The notes: generated by a model not told the origin, from the sequence alone. Shown: positions 1 to 9,782, counted from the first letter of the stretch. The stretch: 35,107 nt of DNA from Gammaproteobacteria bacterium (GCA_024644515.1 JAHEHN010000028.1:1-35107), one strand, 5' to 3'. Numbers and translations: made by a program.

Positions 1-51
1 AAGTGATTGTTTACATTCCGCAATGTCATACATCAAATAACAAGCCCAAAA

Positions 52-1251
52 ATGGCCTTACAAAAATTTTTCCGAAGTGAATCAACTCCCGCCATTCTGT
101 TAATTCTTTTAGCACTCCTGGCGATACTGCTGAAAAACTCTTCTCTGGCAGAAGCCTATAACCAGTTATTACTGCTGGATATTGAAGTGCGAGCCGAATC
201 CTTTTCTATTGATAAACCCCTGCTACTGTGGGTGAATGATGGACTCATGGCAGTTTTCTTTTTCCTGGTTGGACTGGAATTGAAAAAAGAAGTCATGGTG
301 GGTCAGCTCAGTAATATCGGCAATGTCATGCTGCCCATCGCCGGCGCCATAGGGGGTGTCGTGGTTCCTGCCGGCATCTATCTGTTACTGAATTACGAGA
401 ACACATTGACGGCGCATGGCTGGGCCATTCCAACCGCGACAGATATCGGTTTTTCTCTGGGAATTCTGGCTCTGCTTGGTAGCAGAGTACCTGCTTCCCT
501 CAAACTTTTTCTAATGACCCTGGCCATTGTAGAACACCTGTTTGGGATTCTGGTCATCGCTATTTTCTATACGTCAAAACTATCGCTGCTAACGCTATCC
601 ATTGCCGGAATTGGATTTCTTGGCATGGCAATAATGAACCGTTTACGTATTACCCATATCGCGCCTTTTCTTCTTTGCGGAATACTGGTGTGGATCTGCT
701 TTCTAAAATCAGGTGTGCATGCCACCCTCGCCGGCGTGATCAATGCGTTCTTTATACCGATAACAATTATCAAGGCTGATGGTAAAAACCATGTACACCT
801 TGAAGAGCTGGCACATGACCTTCACCCCTATGTCTATTTCGCAGTGCCGCCAATGTTTGCCTTTGTTAACGCCGGAGTAATTCTGCAAGGCATGGATTTT
901 CCAACGCTTACCGGTTCAATTCCTATGGGGATTTTGCTTGGATTATTTGTCGGTAAGCAGGTAGGAATTTTCAGCATCTGCTGGCTGGTTATCCAGTGTG
1001 GCTGGGCGAAACTGCCAGCCGGGTGTAACTGGCGGCAGTTTTATGGTGTTTCTGTCCTGTGTGGTGTTGGTTTCACCATGAGTCTGTTTATTGCGTCGCT
1101 GGCTTTTGGAGATGGCGTGGATGGCAGTGCCGGACAGGCCCGAGCTGACCGCCTGGCAATTCTGCTGGGCTCAACATTCTCGGCTGTAATGGGTTACCTG
1201 ATTCTCTATTCCGGCGGCAATAAACCGAATAAGGAATCCCCGGAAAATTAA
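52..1251 (+). CDS. nhaA: NhaA-family Na+/H+ antiporter homologue with atypical active site
   Basis: Inner-membrane protein of the NhaA family, which exchanges Na+ (or Li+) for protons. The reading frame opens at a TTG at position 7. I prefer the ATG at 52 because family members begin just before a Phe-Phe-x-Ser segment; this gives 399 aa, close to the E. coli length. Numbering from the TTG, conserved blocks include NDGLMAVFFFLVGLE (77-91), PTATDIGFSLGILALLGSR (142-160), the transmembrane-X Lys in GKQVG, and GFTMSLFIASLAFG. The odd point is at 532-537: the normally invariant Asp-Asp pair (E. coli D163/D164) reads Glu-His (E176-H177), although the surrounding helix aligns without gaps. Ion specificity, stoichiometry or activity may therefore differ. 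The gene converges on the LOG-family gene, and the two TAA stop codons interlock. Confidence 0.88.
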   Translation: MALQKFFRSESTPAILLILLALLAILLKNSSLAEAYNQLLLLDIEVRAESFSIDKPLLLWVNDGLMAVFFFLVGLELKKEVMVGQLSNIGNVMLPIAGAIGGVVVPAGIYLLLNYENTLTAHGWAIPTATDIGFSLGILALLGSRVPASLKLFLMTLAIVEHLFGILVIAIFYTSKLSLLTLSIAGIGFLGMAIMNRLRITHIAPFLLCGILVWICFLKSGVHATLAGVINAFFIPITIIKADGKNHVHLEELAHDLHPYVYFAVPPMFAFVNAGVILQGMDFPTLTGSIPMGILLGLFVGKQVGIFSICWLVIQCGWAKLPAGCNWRQFYGVSVLCGVGFTMSLFIASLAFGDGVDGSAGQARADRLAILLGSTFSAVMGYLILYSGGNKPNKESPEN

Positions 1252-2153
1252 TCTGCCTCCAGACTGTCCCGAATAATTTCCCAGGCGCGCTCAATATCAT
1301 CCACAAACTGCAATATTCCCAGGTCTTTTCTGCTGATCATTCCTTCTTCAACCAGAAACTCAAAATCAATCAGTTTATCCCAGTAGTCCCTGCCAAACAG
1401 TAAAACCGGTAATAGTTTTATCTTACTGGTCTGAATAAGGGTGAGGGTTTCAAACAGCTCATCCAGGGTGCCATAGCCACCGGGAAAGGCGACCAGAGCC
1501 CTGGCCCGTAGCAAAAAGTGCATCTTGCGCATGGCAAAGTAATGAAACTGAAAACAAAGAGCCGGTGTGATGTAGGGATTGGGGTGCTGCTCACGGGGTA
1601 GAACGACATTCAGGCCTACGGATTCGAAGCCTGCTTCATTGGCCCCCCTGTTTGCAGCTTCCATAGTGCCTGGCCCACCACCGGTAACAATATGTAATTG
1701 TGGGCAATCTTCACAACCTGACCGCTCACTCACCAGTTGCGCAAGCTCACGTGCCTGCTCGTAATAGCCAGCCTGGCGGACACCCGCTTTGGCCCTGGCA
1801 AAGTCGGCGCGCAAAGCAGCATCATCAGGGTTTGCTTCCAGCACCAGCCTGGCAGTTTCCTGCTGCTGTCTGGCCTGCTCCATATCAGGGGTTCTGGCAC
1901 TGCCAAATATGACGACAGTATGATCGATGCCATGCTCTTTCAGCAGCAACTCCGGCTTGCTTACTTCAAGCAGGAAGCGGACCGGACGCATTTCATCCCG
2001 CAACAGAAAGTCCATATCATCGTAGGCAAGCCGATAGGCCGGTGAAGCCATCTGCTCATTAACAATCCCCTCACCCCTCAATCCAGGATTGGCATAAAGA
2101 CGTTCATCAGCCGCTGAATGAAAAAGATGGCCAGGTTGTTTGCGTTTGGACAT
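1248..2153 (-). CDS. LOG family protein (TIGR00730-type, lysine decarboxylase-like fold)
   Basis: LOG-family Rossmann protein of 301 aa. Characterised members are cytokinin riboside 5'-monophosphate phosphoribohydrolases or related nucleotide hydrolases; bacterial long forms like this one act on nucleotide monophosphates. Both signatures are present: GGGPGTMEAANRGA (about residues 158-171) and PGGYGTLDE (about 224-232). The first 70 residues are an extra N-terminal region before the Rossmann core (HTVVIFGSART). I chose the ATG at 2153 rather than the one at 2159 because AGAGG (complement of 2161-2165) sits 7 nt upstream of it. The gene is divergent from the glutamine amidotransferase and tail-to-tail with nhaA. 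The physiological substrate is unknown. Confidence 0.88.
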   Translation of the reverse strand: MSKRKQPGHLFHSAADERLYANPGLRGEGIVNEQMASPAYRLAYDDMDFLLRDEMRPVRFLLEVSKPELLLKEHGIDHTVVIFGSARTPDMEQARQQQETARLVLEANPDDAALRADFARAKAGVRQAGYYEQARELAQLVSERSGCEDCPQLHIVTGGGPGTMEAANRGANEAGFESVGLNVVLPREQHPNPYITPALCFQFHYFAMRKMHFLLRARALVAFPGGYGTLDELFETLTLIQTSKIKLLPVLLFGRDYWDKLIDFEFLVEEGMISRKDLGILQFVDDIERAWEIIRDSLEAD

Positions 2154-2290
2154 CGGCATACCTCTAAAAAATTGTTTTTATTTTTACCGGCAATCATACA
2201 TGATTAAGTTTCCACGTAATCTTACAGTCAAAATCTGTATGAGCAGAATTGTACCGTTTGCCCGGTAAAATATGAAAAGGAGAGTTTCAG

Positions 2291-3091
2291 GTGTGCCGAT
2301 TCCTTGCCTATAGCGGACCATCAACATTCATGCAGGAATTCCTGCTGGACAGCAGCTATTCACTGGTGAATCAAAGTAAACATGCAAGGATGCGTTTTGA
2401 ACCTGTTAATGGCGATGGCTTTGGGGTGGGCTGGTACCCGCTGCATGATGATCCGATTCCGGGCACCTTTGTCAGTATTGAACCCGCCTGGAGTAACCGA
2501 AACCTCAGGGAAATCGCGGCAAAAATTCCGACGCGACATTTCTTTGCCCATATTCGCGATGCCACGATCGGTATGCCGGTGTCCCAGGCCAACTGCCATC
2601 CTTTCCAGTCGGGATCTTACCTGTGGATGCACAATGGCCACCTTGCTGAATTTGATAAATGCAGACGCTTGCTGATGGACTCCCTTTCCGATACCTCCTT
2701 TAATATGATCAAGGGTAATACTGACACCGAACACCTGTTTGCCCTTTTTATGGACGAGGTGGAACATAAACAGGTTAGCGATAGCGGTCAACTACTCGAG
2801 GCTCTGAGCCGAACCATCGTGCGCATAAACAACATTAGAAAAGAATCCGCTTGTGAATCCGAAGCCCACATGAACTTTGCGCTATCCAATGGCGTTTGTT
2901 CACTTTTTACCCGATTGAGTATGAATAGCGAAATGGCGCCGCCAACACTGCATTACCAGCAGAAACATGAGGCATTGATAGTCGCCTCGGAACCCCTTTC
3001 TGATACGGGAGACTGGCAACAGGTAAATAATGGCGAGGTCTTGATTCAGGAAAGCGGAAAACCGATGCGAATAGAAGCACTGAACATCTAG
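2291..3091 (+). CDS. Class II glutamine amidotransferase (EgtC/YafJ-like)
   Basis: Ntn-type glutamine amidotransferase domain protein of 266 aa. The GTG start is followed directly by Cys2 (MCRFLAYSG), the nucleophile exposed once Met is removed. AAGGAGA at about 2277-2283 gives a well-spaced ribosome binding site. Other family landmarks are NGDGFGVGWY (40-49), FFAHIRDA (84-91), CHPF (102-105) and MHNGHL (113-118), which build the glutamine pocket. Related stand-alone proteins include EgtC of ergothioneine synthesis and Dug3-type glutathione-degrading amidotransferases. No egtB or egtD is nearby, so the acceptor and the reaction (hydrolase, amidotransferase or gamma-glutamyl cleavage) cannot be assigned. 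It is monocistronic and converges on murU. Confidence 0.85.
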   Translation: MCRFLAYSGPSTFMQEFLLDSSYSLVNQSKHARMRFEPVNGDGFGVGWYPLHDDPIPGTFVSIEPAWSNRNLREIAAKIPTRHFFAHIRDATIGMPVSQANCHPFQSGSYLWMHNGHLAEFDKCRRLLMDSLSDTSFNMIKGNTDTEHLFALFMDEVEHKQVSDSGQLLEALSRTIVRINNIRKESACESEAHMNFALSNGVCSLFTRLSMNSEMAPPTLHYQQKHEALIVASEPLSDTGDWQQVNNGEVLIQESGKPMRIEALNI

Positions 3092-3129
3092 GGCCCGGAT
3101 TTATATGTCACCCCTGAGGCCGGCACCTT

Positions 3130-3819
3130 TTATTTTTCAGTTTTCAACTTCGAATCAAGTGACTGCAAGCGCTGTACAGTACCAATGTCAGACCACTCAC
3201 CGGCATAATATTCTCCACCAACCTTTCCGTTTGCCATGGCCTGCTTCAGTAATGGCACAATCGATTGCTTACCGGCACTAATATCTTTAAACAATGCAGG
3301 GTGATAAACAGCGATGCCACTGAATGTCAGCTTTTCTTCACCCTCCTTTGCTTCCCGAATTTTGCCGTCTGCCAGAACAAAGTCACCTTCGGGATGGTGC
3401 TCTGGATTATCCACCAGTACCAGCCAGGCCAGTAATGTTTGACTATCAATAAAAGGAAGGTTTTTAAATGAATAATCGGTCCAGATATCAGCGTTGACAC
3501 AGATAAAAGAACTGATTTCAGCATTACTGGCCAGCAAGGGTAATGCCTGGAAAATTCCGCCAGCGGACTCCAATGGCTCGTTCTCGCGCGACCAACTGAT
3601 ACTTACCCCCAGGGCCTCACCATTTCCCAGTGCGGCTTCGATTTTTTCACCAAGCCAGGCATGGTTAATCACCAGATCTGAAAAACCATTAAGCGCAAGC
3701 TTTTCTATGTGGTGGACGATCAGGGGTTTTCCGCCGACTTCCAGTAAAGGTTTGGGCGTTTCCAGTGTCAGAGGCCGCATGCGATCTCCCCTGCCTGCCG
3801 CCAGTATCATTGCCTTCAT
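3130..3819 (-). CDS. murU: N-acetylmuramate 1-phosphate uridylyltransferase MurU
   Basis: Sugar nucleotidyltransferase of 229 aa that makes UDP-MurNAc from MurNAc 1-phosphate in the peptidoglycan salvage route that bypasses de novo MurA/MurB synthesis. The N-terminus carries the nucleotidyltransferase signature LAAGRGDRMRPLT (6-18) followed by TPKPLL. The lysine in that block and the downstream NADIW metal-binding Asp are as expected for the fold. It follows amgK with a 4-nt ATGA start/stop overlap at 3816-3819, so the two are translationally coupled, and it lies beside lptD as in Pseudomonas. In Pseudomonas this pathway is linked to intrinsic fosfomycin resistance; applying that here is inference. 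Confidence 0.9.
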   Translation of the reverse strand: MKAMILAAGRGDRMRPLTLETPKPLLEVGGKPLIVHHIEKLALNGFSDLVINHAWLGEKIEAALGNGEALGVSISWSRENEPLESAGGIFQALPLLASNAEISSFICVNADIWTDYSFKNLPFIDSQTLLAWLVLVDNPEHHPEGDFVLADGKIREAKEGEEKLTFSGIAVYHPALFKDISAGKQSIVPLLKQAMANGKVGGEYYAGEWSDIGTVQRLQSLDSKLKTEK

Positions 3820-4910
3820 GATGCGCTGCGTCTGTTGATTGCGGCATTGAGCTTTGTCACCAGCGTAGGGTAGATTTTTTTATCAAACCAGATTGCCACT
3901 TCTTCCAGCACCGGATAATCCCCCATTACTTCCTTGATATAGGCCAGCGTTCTGGGAATATCCCCCAGGTAACCATTTTTACCATCACGCAGATAGAGTC
4001 GGGAAAAAATACCCACTGCTTTTAAATGCCGCTGCAGTCCCATCAGATCAAAATCATGGATGAACTGATCCGACTCTATTGAATCAACTATGCCCGCTGT
4101 CTTTGCCATTCGCGCATAGTCTGTTGCCCATTGTCTTATCATGGCTTTCGGCCAGATGATGTAGCAATCCTTGATCAGGGAAACCAGGTCATAGGTATAA
4201 GGACCAATCACCGCATCCTGAAAATCAATGATGCCCAGTCCCTCATCCCCCTGAACCATCAGATTACGGGAATGAAAATCGCGATGAACACAAACCTGTT
4301 TCTGCGAAAGCGCAGATTCAATGAGCAGTTCAAAAAAGCTTTCCAGAAGTTCATTGTCCTCACTGGAAAGCGTCAGACCCATAATGCCCTCGCAAAACCA
4401 CTCTCGAAACAAATTCATTTCAGCCAGCAACAGGGTGCCATCAAAAGGTGGCAACAAAATTTCACTGCCCTCCCTGATTCTCTGGATTTTTAACAGGCTT
4501 TCAAACGCCTGATGATAGACCGCACTGACTTCAGCAAGATCGTCTTGCCGACGCAAGGCATCCAGCTTTTCCCACAACAGGGTGTCACCCAGGTAGGACA
4601 AACAAAGAAACCCTTTCTCATAATCCACATCAAAAATTCTGGGGACATTTAATCCCGCAGCTAAAAATGACCTGGCGACCTGAACAAAAGTACGGTTATC
4701 TTCTTTTTCCGGTGGCGCATCTACCAGAACATAGGGTTGTTCATCCGGGGTACTGATAAAATAACGGCGGAAACTGGCATCACCAGTCAACGGTTTGAGT
4801 ATGCCGTGGGTATTGCTTTCACCCAGAGCAGGCAGAATATCCTGAAACCAGATTTGCAATTCTGCCTGACGTTTTTCTTGGCGTTCTTTTTCTGATTTCA
4901 TAGCGGCCAT
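3816..4910 (-). CDS. amgK: N-acetylmuramate/N-acetylglucosamine kinase AmgK
   Basis: Anomeric sugar kinase of the aminoglycoside phosphotransferase fold, 364 aa. It phosphorylates MurNAc (and GlcNAc) at C1 and so feeds MurU. Visible landmarks are LTGDASFRRYF (41-51), the catalytic loop CVHRDFHSRNL (207-217, catalytic D211) and the metal-binding IIDFQDA (227-233, D229). The protein begins with a charged N-terminal extension of about 20 residues, and AGGG upstream supports the ATG at 4910; a second ATG at 4901 is also possible. It is the first gene of the amgK-murU pair and is divergent from lptD across 117 nt. Confidence 0.9.
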   Translation of the reverse strand: MAAMKSEKERQEKRQAELQIWFQDILPALGESNTHGILKPLTGDASFRRYFISTPDEQPYVLVDAPPEKEDNRTFVQVARSFLAAGLNVPRIFDVDYEKGFLCLSYLGDTLLWEKLDALRRQDDLAEVSAVYHQAFESLLKIQRIREGSEILLPPFDGTLLLAEMNLFREWFCEGIMGLTLSSEDNELLESFFELLIESALSQKQVCVHRDFHSRNLMVQGDEGLGIIDFQDAVIGPYTYDLVSLIKDCYIIWPKAMIRQWATDYARMAKTAGIVDSIESDQFIHDFDLMGLQRHLKAVGIFSRLYLRDGKNGYLGDIPRTLAYIKEVMGDYPVLEEVAIWFDKKIYPTLVTKLNAAINRRSAS

Positions 4911-4954
4911 TTAGCAACCCTGGTTCATCAGTACGCTGTTCACTGATAACAAAC

Positions 4955-4983
4955 TTGTTTAGCAGGGCCATAAAAACTAGAAT
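4955..4983 (+). promoter_or_regulatory. Candidate sigma-70 promoter for the lptD operon
   Basis: TTGTTT (4955-4960) and TAGAAT (4978-4983) are separated by exactly 17 nt in the amgK/lptD divergent region. They would place a start site near 4990, leaving a leader of about 40 nt before the lptD GTG. I looked for a sigma-E-like site on the plus strand and found nothing convincing. The call rests on consensus match alone. Confidence 0.4.
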
Positions 4984-5027
4984 CTTTTGATGCCCAGCAT
5001 TATGCCTAACCATAGGGGAATTGAGAA

Positions 5028-7484
5028 GTGATCCCCAGATTCACCCTGCCACTCAGAGACAGGAAATTACTCTTAATTATCAGCCTTGCAGCAAGTTGTA
5101 CAGGCGGCCCCGCTGTCTCTGCGCAACCAGCCTTACTTGAGCAGGCCAGTGATATTGACTGGGTCCGATTGGAAGATCTGAGTGCCGAGCAACGCACCAT
5201 CTTGCAGGATCAGTTACCGGCAAATTGCTGCGGACTGTATCTGCAGCCCGAGCTGCCAGCTATTGAGGGTGAAACCGGTTCTGCCAATGTTTCCGCTGAC
5301 ACCATTGAGGGTGAAAGCGGAAAACAGCTCTCCCTTAAAGGTAATATTGAAATTTTGCAGAACAATATGAGTCTGCAAGCCGAAAGCGGCATTTATGACA
5401 GCGAAAATGGCGATGCGGTGCTGCAAGGCAATATCCGGGTTCGCCAACCCGGCCTGTTACTGGTGGGCAGCGATGGCACGGTAGACAACGAGGGTACTAC
5501 CACCAATATCAGGAATGCCAGCTATGTTCTGCATGAAGACAATATCCGGGGAAGTGCAGAAATCATTGTCTACACTGATGCTGATGGCATCATAACCATC
5601 TTCAATGGACTCTTTACCCGCTGCGAACCCGGTGACAATTCCTGGGTGGTGGAAGCCGGGAACATTGTGCTTAACCAGACCACGGGTCGGGGGGTGGCAA
5701 GAAATGTCAAAATGCGTGTGGGCGATGTCCCGGTTATCTATCTGCCTCGTCTTACCTTTCCAATTAATGATGAAAGGGCCAGCGGATTTCTGGCGCCAAC
5801 CTTCGGCTCTACCCGTGACGGCGGTCTGGATGCTTCTGCGCCCTATTATCTCAACCTGGCGCCTAATTACGATGCCACCCTGACTCCCCGAATCATGACC
5901 GATCGCGGCGTGGTATTGGGGATGGAAGGCCGATATCGCGGCAGGCGCTCACTAAGTCTCATACAGATGAACTACCTGCCTGGCGATAAACTTTATGATG
6001 AAGCGGAATTACAACTGCCTGACCCCGACTCCCCCCCGGTTGCTGATCGCTGGCTATTAAATGTCGACCATACCAGCATACTTTCCCGCAATTGGGCAGC
6101 GCAGGTTGATTTTCTCGGAGTCAGCGATGACGAGTATTTTCAGGATCTGGGCAATACCGGTCTGTCCACGACAACACAAAGTTATCTGGCACGCACAGGA
6201 ACTATCAGATACCGCAACAATGACTGGCGCTTTCGCGCCCAGGCCCTGAGCTTTCAGACCATCGATCCGACTATTCCGGAAAATAATCAGCCCTATAAAC
6301 GCCTGCCACGGATCAACCTTGATGGCGATTTTTCGAACGACTTCGGCCTTGAATATGGTGTACGCAGTGAGTATGTCCATTTCGATCGGGATCTTGACGT
6401 CGATAATCTCAGCGCCGGACAAATTGCCAGTGGCGTTCTGGTTACAGGACAGCGTCTTACCATAGAACCGGAGATCAGTTTTCCCTGGTCCAATCCGGGC
6501 GCCTTTTTTACCCCCAGCGCCAAATACAGCTATGCCGCCTATCAACTGGATGACCCGGGTGGTCTCTTTACCGAAGATCCAACGCGGGGCATTTTTTCCA
6601 CCAGTGTTGACACTGGCCTGATTTTTGAGCGGGAACTGGATTTTGCCTCAGGCACGATGCTGCAAACCCTCGAACCAAGACTTTTCTATCTCTACAATGA
6701 ATATGAGGATCAGAGTGATATTCCGATCTTTGACAGTTCAAACATGACCTTCAGCTTTAACCAGCTATTTCGCGACGATCGCTTCAGTGGCAAGGACCGC
6801 ATTGGGGATGCCAATCAGCTCACCATGGCCTTGAGCTCACGCATTCTGGATAGTCGGGGCAAGGAAAAAGCCAGTGCCAGTATCGGCCAGATCTTTTACT
6901 TCAGCGATCGTCGGGTGACCCTGAATAACAGAGCTGGCGAGGAGGAGCGCACCAACAGCTCTGCCATCGCCTCGGAATTGACCTGGAAATTCAATGCTAA
7001 CTGGCGCATTAATTCCTACCTGGAATGGAATACCGCAGAAGACAACCTGGAGGTTGGCAATTTTCAATTCAGGTACCAATCTGATATAAATCACATCCTT
7101 AATTTAAGTTACCGGTACCGTGATGTGTCGAACCCGATCACAGCCGCGGGAATTGATCGCAGGATCAAGCAAACGGATATTTCTGCAGTATGGCCCTTAA
7201 GGGAAAACTGGGGGCTTATAGCCCGCTGGAATTACGACCTTGCGAACAAGCGAAAGCTTGAATCCATTGCCGGCCTGGAATACAACAACTGCTGTTACAG
7301 TGTCAGAGTCATCGCCCGTCAGTGGATTGATAACGATTCACTTTTATTCGGGAATACTGATGACAACACCGGAATCTTTCTGCAATTTGAACTAAAGGGC
7401 TTCGGCAGCGTCTTAGGTGGTAATGTCAGCAGCATACTAAATAATGGCATCAGCGGTTACAGAGAACGAGAATATGTACAGTAG
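5028..7484 (+). CDS. lptD: LPS-assembly outer membrane protein LptD
   Basis: Outer-membrane beta-barrel of 818 aa that, with the lipoprotein LptE, inserts lipopolysaccharide into the outer leaflet. It starts at GTG with AGGGG 9 nt upstream. A signal peptide spans about residues 1-32, with cleavage likely after VSA. An N-terminal LptA-like jellyroll domain with beta repeats follows (about 85-215), then the barrel, where VYLPRL-type and GFLAPTFG strands are visible. The disulfide-forming cysteines are recognisable: C67/C68, C199, and the adjacent pair C755/C756 near the C-terminus, comparable with C31, C173 and C724/C725 of E. coli; the N-terminal site is doubled here. It is the first gene of the operon leading into surA, whose product assists LptD folding. 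Confidence 0.95.
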   Translation: MIPRFTLPLRDRKLLLIISLAASCTGGPAVSAQPALLEQASDIDWVRLEDLSAEQRTILQDQLPANCCGLYLQPELPAIEGETGSANVSADTIEGESGKQLSLKGNIEILQNNMSLQAESGIYDSENGDAVLQGNIRVRQPGLLLVGSDGTVDNEGTTTNIRNASYVLHEDNIRGSAEIIVYTDADGIITIFNGLFTRCEPGDNSWVVEAGNIVLNQTTGRGVARNVKMRVGDVPVIYLPRLTFPINDERASGFLAPTFGSTRDGGLDASAPYYLNLAPNYDATLTPRIMTDRGVVLGMEGRYRGRRSLSLIQMNYLPGDKLYDEAELQLPDPDSPPVADRWLLNVDHTSILSRNWAAQVDFLGVSDDEYFQDLGNTGLSTTTQSYLARTGTIRYRNNDWRFRAQALSFQTIDPTIPENNQPYKRLPRINLDGDFSNDFGLEYGVRSEYVHFDRDLDVDNLSAGQIASGVLVTGQRLTIEPEISFPWSNPGAFFTPSAKYSYAAYQLDDPGGLFTEDPTRGIFSTSVDTGLIFERELDFASGTMLQTLEPRLFYLYNEYEDQSDIPIFDSSNMTFSFNQLFRDDRFSGKDRIGDANQLTMALSSRILDSRGKEKASASIGQIFYFSDRRVTLNNRAGEEERTNSSAIASELTWKFNANWRINSYLEWNTAEDNLEVGNFQFRYQSDINHILNLSYRYRDVSNPITAAGIDRRIKQTDISAVWPLRENWGLIARWNYDLANKRKLESIAGLEYNNCCYSVRVIARQWIDNDSLLFGNTDDNTGIFLQFELKGFGSVLGGNVSSILNNGISGYREREYVQ

Positions 7485-8793
7485 ACAACTACGCAGGACA
7501 GTAAACCATTCATGCAGGGTATTGCTGCTTTTGATGCTTGTGCAACTGCCGGGAATGACCCTGGCTCAGGAGCAAATCTCTCTGGACAAAATCATTGCCA
7601 TCGTTGATGACGATGTCTTGCTGAAAAGTGAATTTGATATGCGCTGGGCGCAAATTCAGGCCCAGCTGGATGCGCTTCAGGGACCACGACCAGATGAATC
7701 TGTATTAAGAAAACAGCTTCTTGATCAGCTGATTATTGAAAACCTGCAGATGCAGATGGCCACTCGTGCAGGTGTCAGGGTAGATGATAACCAGTTGAAC
7801 CAGGCCATGAACACTATCGCGCAGCAAAACAATATGGACTTTCAGCAATTCCAGCAGGTTCTTGAACAGCAGGGCGTCTATCTGCAAACCCGGGAGCAGT
7901 TGCGCAAGGATATTATCCTGCAGCAGTTTCAGACAGGTTCAGTAAATAACCGTATCGATATTACGCGTCAGGAAGTAGAAAATTATTTACGTTCACAGGC
8001 CGGGCAGGCAGATATCGCGCCAGAATATCGGATTGCGCATATCCTTATTGAAAACGCCGATGGTCCGCAACAAAGCCGTCGTGACGAGCTGGCACAATTT
8101 CTCCACCAGCAATTGGAAAACGGCGCAGAAATACTGCAGTTTATTAACGCCGGTGAAGTCAGTGGTATCCCTGTAGGCGGTGGTGATCTGGGCTTTCGTA
8201 AAGCCGAGGCTCTGCCCAGCATGTTCAGAGAGATAGTCCCCGGTATGACTCTGGGTGAAATCAGTGAACCTTTCACCAGTTCCAGTGGCTGGCATATCCT
8301 GCAGGTCAAGGATATACGTGGCGGAGCAAGCCTGGAAATCGAGCAATATCATGTCCGACACATCCTTATACAGCCCAATGAAATCAGAACAGAATCCCAG
8401 GCCGAGGATCTGATCAATGAGATTTATCAGCGCATTCTCGATGGTGAGGATTTTGGTGATATCGCACGTCAGCTCACCGATGACGAAAGCTCCATCGTTG
8501 CAGGTGGCGACCTCGACTGGATTACCTTTGGCCAGTTTCCACCGGAATTTCTCGCTGTAGTGCAGAGCCTGGAAGTGGGCGAAATGTCCGAACCGGTCAG
8601 ACTGGAAAGCGGCTGGCATATCATGGAGTTATTGGAAACCCGTATTGAAGACATGACCGACGAGAATATGCGCTTCCAGGCGCAACAGATTCTGCGCCAG
8701 CGAAAATTTGAAAATGAACTGGAAAACTGGCTCACCGAGTTACGAGATACGGCTTATGTAGACATCAAGATGGATCTTGAGTCTGAAGAATGA
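7474..8793 (+). CDS. surA: Periplasmic chaperone / peptidyl-prolyl isomerase SurA
   Basis: Periplasmic chaperone for outer-membrane proteins, 439 aa from the ATG at 7474. An in-frame ATG at 7444 exists, but 7474 leads directly into a good signal peptide (hydrophobic [12 protein letters not shown], cleavage near TLA-QEQ). The mature protein has the SurA N-terminal helical domain (about 35-165), two parvulin (PpiC) domains (about 184-278, with GGDLGF and GWHILQV; about 291-390, with GGDLDW and GWHIMEL) and a C-terminal helix. The start overlaps the end of lptD by 11 nt and the stop overlaps pdxA (ATGA), which implies tight co-translation. LptD is a known SurA client, so the pairing is functional. 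Confidence 0.95.
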   Translation: MYSRQLRRTVNHSCRVLLLLMLVQLPGMTLAQEQISLDKIIAIVDDDVLLKSEFDMRWAQIQAQLDALQGPRPDESVLRKQLLDQLIIENLQMQMATRAGVRVDDNQLNQAMNTIAQQNNMDFQQFQQVLEQQGVYLQTREQLRKDIILQQFQTGSVNNRIDITRQEVENYLRSQAGQADIAPEYRIAHILIENADGPQQSRRDELAQFLHQQLENGAEILQFINAGEVSGIPVGGGDLGFRKAEALPSMFREIVPGMTLGEISEPFTSSSGWHILQVKDIRGGASLEIEQYHVRHILIQPNEIRTESQAEDLINEIYQRILDGEDFGDIARQLTDDESSIVAGGDLDWITFGQFPPEFLAVVQSLEVGEMSEPVRLESGWHIMELLETRIEDMTDENMRFQAQQILRQRKFENELENWLTELRDTAYVDIKMDLESEE

Positions 8794-9782
8794 CCGCTCT
8801 TCTAGCTGTGACTCCCGGCGAACCGGCAGGTATTGGTCCTGACCTGTGCCTGCAGTATTTTAACCAACAGGGAGCTGAATCTGACTCCCTGATTATCATT
8901 GCAGACCCTGATTTAATCTCCCGTCGAGCGCAACAGCTCGGTTTGAGCATTCCTGTTCATGAAGTGTCTGCTGAGCTGGATATAAAAAGCGGCGCCCTGA
9001 ATATTTTTCCAGTGCCCTTGAAAGTGCCCTGTGAGGCCGGCCAGCTGAATCCTGCCAACAGCGCCTATGTACTGGAGACACTCGAGGTTGCCGTAAACGG
9101 ATGTCTGAGCGGAAAGTTTCAGGGGCTGATCACTGGTCCGGTTCAGAAAAGCACTATCAATGAGGCAGGAATCGCCTTTTCCGGTCACACCGAGTTTCTG
9201 GCGGAGTTATGCAATCTTGATCATGTGGTAATGATGCTGGCCACGGACGGATTACGTGTTGCACTGGCCACGACCCACTTGCCCCTGAGTGAAGTAAACG
9301 CCGCCATTACCAGACCCCTGCTAAAAGAAATTCTCACTATTTTACACCGAGATCTGCAACAAAAATTTGGTATCAGGCAACCCAGAATCGTGGTCGCTGG
9401 CCTTAACCCCCATGCGGGTGAAGGAGGACATTTAGGCCATGAAGAAATTGACACGATTATTCCGGTACTGGATGAATGCCGACAAGCAGGCATGGACCTG
9501 GTCGGCCCCCTGCCGGCAGACACCCTGTTTACCCCTAAATATCTTGATAAGGCAGATGCCGTGCTGGCTATGTACCACGATCAGGGACTGCCGGTTCTGA
9601 AATTCAAAGGCTTTGGAAATGCTGTCAACATTACCCTGGGGCTGCCGATTATTCGCACCTCTGTTGATCACGGTACCGCGCTAGACCTTGCCGGGACTGG
9701 CAAAGCTGATACCGGGAGCCTGGATTACGCCATTCGCTGCGCCCGGGAAATGGCGCAACACTGGAGCCAGAATGGCAACTGA
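8790..9782 (+). CDS. pdxA: 4-hydroxythreonine-4-phosphate dehydrogenase PdxA
   Basis: NAD-dependent enzyme of pyridoxal 5'-phosphate biosynthesis that oxidises 4-phosphohydroxy-L-threonine. The 330-aa length is standard. N-terminal [10 protein letters not shown] (8-17) is the family signature. The three divalent-metal ligands are clear: H163 (ATTHLPL), H208 (GLNPHAGE) and H263 (MYHDQG), each offset by three from H166/H211/H266 of the E. coli enzyme. The start codon lies inside the surA stop (ATGA, 8790-8793) and the 3' end overlaps rsmA by 11 nt, so the gene sits in the middle of the lptD operon, as in Pseudomonas and E. coli. Confidence 0.95.
   Translation: MTALLAVTPGEPAGIGPDLCLQYFNQQGAESDSLIIIADPDLISRRAQQLGLSIPVHEVSAELDIKSGALNIFPVPLKVPCEAGQLNPANSAYVLETLEVAVNGCLSGKFQGLITGPVQKSTINEAGIAFSGHTEFLAELCNLDHVVMMLATDGLRVALATTHLPLSEVNAAITRPLLKEILTILHRDLQQKFGIRQPRIVVAGLNPHAGEGGHLGHEEIDTIIPVLDECRQAGMDLVGPLPADTLFTPKYLDKADAVLAMYHDQGLPVLKFKGFGNAVNITLGLPIIRTSVDHGTALDLAGTGKADTGSLDYAIRCAREMAQHWSQNGN

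Noticed and set aside
9688-9771. 28-residue extension of RsmA upstream of 9772
   Set aside because: It lies within pdxA; the conserved RsmA N-terminus begins at 9772.
7474-9782. Gene overlaps in lptD-surA-pdxA-rsmA as evidence of an unusual system
   Set aside because: Short overlaps and ATGA couplings are ordinary for this conserved operon.
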